From NCBI GenBank assembly GCA_963629425.1, contig CAVGIU010000033.1, positions 1-14,983 of the forward strand: a DNA stretch of 14,983 bases, read 5' to 3'. Positions 12,644-14,983 of the stretch are shown here, one piece after another. The notes beneath the pieces were generated by a model. The model saw only the letters and a program-made list of their open reading frames with translations. It was not told the origin of the DNA and ran no database searches. The position numbers and the translations under genes were made by a program. How positions within the stretch are numbered: the stretch's first letter is position 1; each line of letters begins with the position of its first letter. Source of the stretch: F23-B02 sp963629425. Its GTDB lineage: Bacteria; Bacillota; Clostridia; Oscillospirales; Oscillospiraceae.

Positions 12644-14635
12644 TTGAAACCTCAGCGCAACAGAGCGAGAGATATAGGCTTTTATGTTCTGATACTGGTG
12701 CTGCTTGCATGCACTCTGTTCACTCTGCTCAATCAGGAACCTGAGAACGAGCTCAGCTATGCTCAGGTCAAGGATCTTTTCAAGGAGGAAAAGGTTCAGG
12801 AATTCACCTATAACGGTTCAAAAAATATCCTTGAAATGAAGGTCAAGGATTCAAGCGCCCAGGGCGGCGCGAAGACCGTTTATTATAAGATGTACAGCTT
12901 TTCGCTGTTTTATGAAGAGTTCGGCGAGCTTATCGATCAGCAGTACGACAAGGGCATAATCAAGGATTATCAGATAGAGCCCGTACAGTCGACGTGGTGG
13001 CTGCAGCTTATTCCGTATGTTCTGTTCATCGGCTTCATGGTATTTTGGATAGTCATGATGCAGCGTGCGCAGGGCGGCGGAGGCGCAGGCGGCGCGATGA
13101 AATTCGGAAAAGCCAGGACGCGCCTCGGCAGCGAGGAGAAAAATCGCAAGACATTCAATGATGTGGCGGGCGCCGATGAGGAAAAGGCCGAGCTTCAGGA
13201 GCTCGTTGAGTTCCTAAAGGATCCGAAATCGTTCACGAAAATGGGCGCGAGAATACCCAAGGGCGTTCTGCTCGTAGGCCCTCCGGGAACAGGTAAGACC
13301 CTGCTGGCAAAGGCTGTCGCCGGCGAGGCGGGCGTGCAGTTTTTGTCCATTTCCGGCTCTGATTTTGTCGAGCTGTATGTCGGTGTCGGCGCATCGCGTG
13401 TGCGAGATCTTTTCGATCAGGCAAAGAAGGTCGCTCCGGCCATCATATTCATCGACGAGATCGACGCTGTCGGCCGTCAGCGCGGCTCCGGCCTCGGCGG
13501 CGGACACGATGAACGCGAGCAGACCCTCAACCAGCTGCTTGTCGAGATGGACGGCTTCGGCAATAACGAGGGCGTCATCGTCATGGCGGCAACAAACCGC
13601 GCGGATATCCTCGATAACGCGCTGCTGCGTCCCGGCCGCTTCGACCGTCAGGTCTATGTCGGCATGCCCGATATAAAGGGCAGGGAGGCGATACTGAAGA
13701 TCCACGCCCGCGGAAAGCCACTTGCAGACGATGTCGACCTCAAGTCTATTGCGAAGGGCACGCCCGGCTTCTCGGGCGCCGACCTTGAAAATCTCATGAA
13801 CGAGGCGGCTCTGCTGGCCGTGCGCCGCAAGCACCGCTTCATTACGATGGAGGACTGCGACGAGGCCATACTCAAGGTCGAGATGGGACCCGAGAAGAAG
13901 AGCCGCAAAATGTCCGACAAGGCAAAACGCCTGACCGCTTACCATGAGTCCGGCCACGCGATAGCCTCGAAGTTTTTGCAGCACACGGACCCCGTGCACT
14001 ATATAACCATCATCCCGCGCGGCATGGCCGGAGGCTTTACGCTGTATCGTCCCGACGAGGACGCGGAGGACTTCACCTCGAGAGCGCAGATGTTCGAGCG
14101 CATCGTCTCCTGCCTCGGCGGCAGAATTGCCGAGAAGCTGTTCCTTGACGATATCTCGACCGGCGCATCCGGCGATATCCAGCAGGCAACGAGCATCGCC
14201 CGCAACATGGTCACCCGCTACGGCATGAGCGAAAAGCTCGGCCCCATCCAGTATGACAGCTCCGACCACAGCATCTTCATCGGCCGCGATTTCGGCACGA
14301 CCAAGAGCTACTCGGAGGAGACCGCAGCCCTCATAGACGAGGAGGTCAAGCGCATCTTCGATGAGGCGGCGGCTTTGTGCGAAAAGATACTCACCGAGCA
14401 CCGCGACACTCTCATCGGCGTTGCCGAGTACCTGCTTGAGAACGAGTCGATGGATCGCGAGACCTTCGATTACTACTGCGAGCACGGTGTTTTCCCCGAG
14501 CCGAAGCCCGCGCCCGCCATGCAGGACGATACCATCGAGCGCCCGGCGCGCAAGATCGCCCGCTTTGACGATCCTCCCGCGGAGGATGCCTCGGCAGGCA
14601 TGGCCGACGAGCCCGACGATAAAAAAGACGAATAA
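12644..14635 (+). CDS. ftsH: FtsH, membrane AAA+ zinc metalloprotease
   Basis: This 663-residue protease degrades misassembled membrane proteins and selected regulators. TM1 spans about 11-29, an extracytoplasmic domain 30-120 and TM2 about 121-139, followed by a Gly-rich linker (144-150). The AAA+ module has Walker A GPPGTGKT (212-219), Walker B IIFIDEID (267-274), the pore motif FVELYVGVGA (241-250) and the SRH with R330 and R333 (LLRPGRFDR). The protease domain has zinc motif HESGH (434-438) and third ligand D511 in SGDIQQAT. An acidic, proline-containing tail follows about 615. The start is TTG (12644) with AGGA about 10 nt upstream; no in-frame ATG precedes it and the next ones lie past TM1. 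It is last gene of the operon, closed by the terminator at 14642-14672. Confidence 0.97.
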   Translation: MKPQRNRARDIGFYVLILVLLACTLFTLLNQEPENELSYAQVKDLFKEEKVQEFTYNGSKNILEMKVKDSSAQGGAKTVYYKMYSFSLFYEEFGELIDQQYDKGIIKDYQIEPVQSTWWLQLIPYVLFIGFMVFWIVMMQRAQGGGGAGGAMKFGKARTRLGSEEKNRKTFNDVAGADEEKAELQELVEFLKDPKSFTKMGARIPKGVLLVGPPGTGKTLLAKAVAGEAGVQFLSISGSDFVELYVGVGASRVRDLFDQAKKVAPAIIFIDEIDAVGRQRGSGLGGGHDEREQTLNQLLVEMDGFGNNEGVIVMAATNRADILDNALLRPGRFDRQVYVGMPDIKGREAILKIHARGKPLADDVDLKSIAKGTPGFSGADLENLMNEAALLAVRRKHRFITMEDCDEAILKVEMGPEKKSRKMSDKAKRLTAYHESGHAIASKFLQHTDPVHYITIIPRGMAGGFTLYRPDEDAEDFTSRAQMFERIVSCLGGRIAEKLFLDDISTGASGDIQQATSIARNMVTRYGMSEKLGPIQYDSSDHSIFIGRDFGTTKSYSEETAALIDEEVKRIFDEAAALCEKILTEHRDTLIGVAEYLLENESMDRETFDYYCEHGVFPEPKPAPAMQDDTIERPARKIARFDDPPAEDASAGMADEPDDKKDE

Positions 14636-14641
14636 AACAGC

Positions 14642-14672
14642 AAAGCTCCCGTCCGCGGACGGGAGCTTTTTT
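14642..14672 (+). terminator. Rho-independent terminator after ftsH
   Basis: AAAGCTCCCGTCCG (14642-14655) and CGGACGGGAGCTTT (14656-14669) form a GC-rich perfect palindrome, followed by T's through 14672 (six in a row from 14667). It starts 6 nt after the ftsH stop and ends the gdpP operon. Confidence 0.95.
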
Positions 14673-14696
14673 GCGCAAAAATATGAAAAAAACGCA

Positions 14697-14724
14697 ACTG
14701 TCAAAAAGTATACCTTTTGACAGT
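14697..14724. repeat. 28-bp near-perfect palindrome between ftsH terminator and next gene
   Basis: ACTGTCAAAA (14697-14706) and TTTTGACAGT (14715-14724) are perfect arms around A-GTATAC-C; only the A14707/C14714 pair fails. It contains a consensus -35 hexamer TTGACA in each orientation, but no matching -10 on the plus strand before the ribosome binding site at 14737. It could be an operator, a mobile-element end or a dispersed palindromic repeat. Confidence 0.55.
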
Positions 14725-14750
14725 AGTGCGAAATTTGAGGAGGAACAAAA

Positions 14751-14983
14751 ATGGATTACGAAAACAAGCTCAACACCGTATTCGAAATGATCACTCCTTT
14801 GGAAACCCCGTTGTTACCGCGCCGAATTGCACTGAGCAGGGCTACACGACCTACACCTGCTCCTGCGGCGAGACCTACACGAAAAACTATGTCAGCGCCC
14901 TCGGCCACAAGACTGAAGTGCGCGGCGCGGTCGACCCCACCTGCACCGAAGACGGCTACACCGGCGACGAGGTGTGTTCTGTT
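14751..14983 (+). pseudogene. Start of a gene whose Cys-containing surface-repeat coding is out of frame; runs off the window
   Basis: A strong GAGGAGG site (14737-14743) precedes ATG 14751, which opens MDYENKLNTVFEMITP and stays open to the window end but turns into an Arg/Thr/Pro/Ala-rich shadow translation. From about 14792 the -1 frame encodes recognisable repeats: SFGNPVVTAPNCTEQGYTTY, then CSCGETY, GHKTEV, and PTCTEDGYTGDEVC. CT-x-x-GYT units with paired Cys are typical of repeats in surface proteins of gut Clostridia. That frame has no start codon with a ribosome binding site and no signal peptide upstream. What I see is therefore an intact start joined out of frame to internal repeats. 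This may be a true frameshift, a recombination junction, or an assembly error. I do not recognise the first 13 residues. Confidence 0.5.

Noticed and set aside
13214..14704. Long antisense open frame (496 codons) opposite ftsH
   Set aside because: It is a mirror of GC-rich ftsH codons, with no family resemblance and no ribosome binding site, and it would begin downstream of the ftsH terminator in antisense direction.
14751..14797. Programmed -1 ribosomal frameshift joining the ATG frame to the repeat frame
   Set aside because: No X-XXY-YYZ heptamer is in register in this interval, and there is no reason to expect it in a surface-repeat gene.
1..14983. tRNA or rRNA genes, CRISPR arrays, transposases
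   Set aside because: No regularly spaced repeats, no recognisable tRNA cloverleaf or rRNA stretch, and no transposase-like protein were seen on either strand.

Overview
The window reads as chromosomal DNA of an anaerobic, spore-forming member of the Clostridia, probably an Oscillospiraceae/Ruminococcaceae-type gut bacterium. This is inferred from gene content, not from a database match. The pointers are a rubredoxin-first (reverse) rubrerythrin, a SpoIIP sporulation hydrolase, a SleB-type cell-wall hydrolase, HemZ, GdpP and Bacillota gene order. Coding sequence is moderately GC-rich, intergenic spacers are AT-rich, and ribosome binding sites are of the strong GGAGG type.

Left part (1-2195): three genes lie on the minus strand: reverse rubrerythrin (cut by the window edge), a two-CBS-domain protein, and spoIIP. 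Each has its own candidate promoter or operator. A small TSCPD-domain gene is divergent from spoIIP. Then comes a 354-bp non-coding spacer (2196-2549) unusually rich in dyads and in one 31-bp-pitch repeat pair.

Middle (2550-6690): a secreted SleB-like hydrolase is followed by rsmG. The SleB-like gene ends at a perfect palindromic terminator, and the best rsmG promoter overlaps the left arm of that hairpin. rsmG converges on a P-loop nucleoside (uridine) kinase across a shared bidirectional terminator. The kinase overlaps the end of hemZ by 11 nt, so hemZ-kinase is one minus-strand unit with a clear promoter at 6690-6662.

Right part (6811-14672): one plus-strand operon, gdpP-rplI-dnaB-tilS-hpt-ftsH, has a good promoter at 6811-6839, intergenic gaps of 44 nt or less (dnaB and tilS overlap by 14 nt), and a strong terminator at 14642-14672. 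It joins two blocks known in Bacillota, gdpP-rplI-dnaB (yybT-rplI-dnaC in Bacillus) and tilS-hpt-ftsH. Both blocks and rsmG are often near the replication origin, so the window may be origin-proximal. The products cover c-di-AMP turnover, a ribosomal protein, the replicative helicase, tRNA-Ile lysidine synthesis, purine salvage and membrane proteolysis.

After the terminator there is a 28-bp near-perfect palindrome, a strong ribosome binding site and an ATG. The recognisable protein downstream, a Cys-containing surface-type repeat, is in a different frame from that ATG, so the gene looks broken, recombined or misassembled.

Most of the window is ordinary housekeeping DNA, and I do not see a new multi-gene system. 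The better leads are regulatory: a PerR-like operator at the rubrerythrin gene, the promoter-in-terminator at rsmG, the dyad-rich spacer before the SleB-like gene, and the frame break at the right end.
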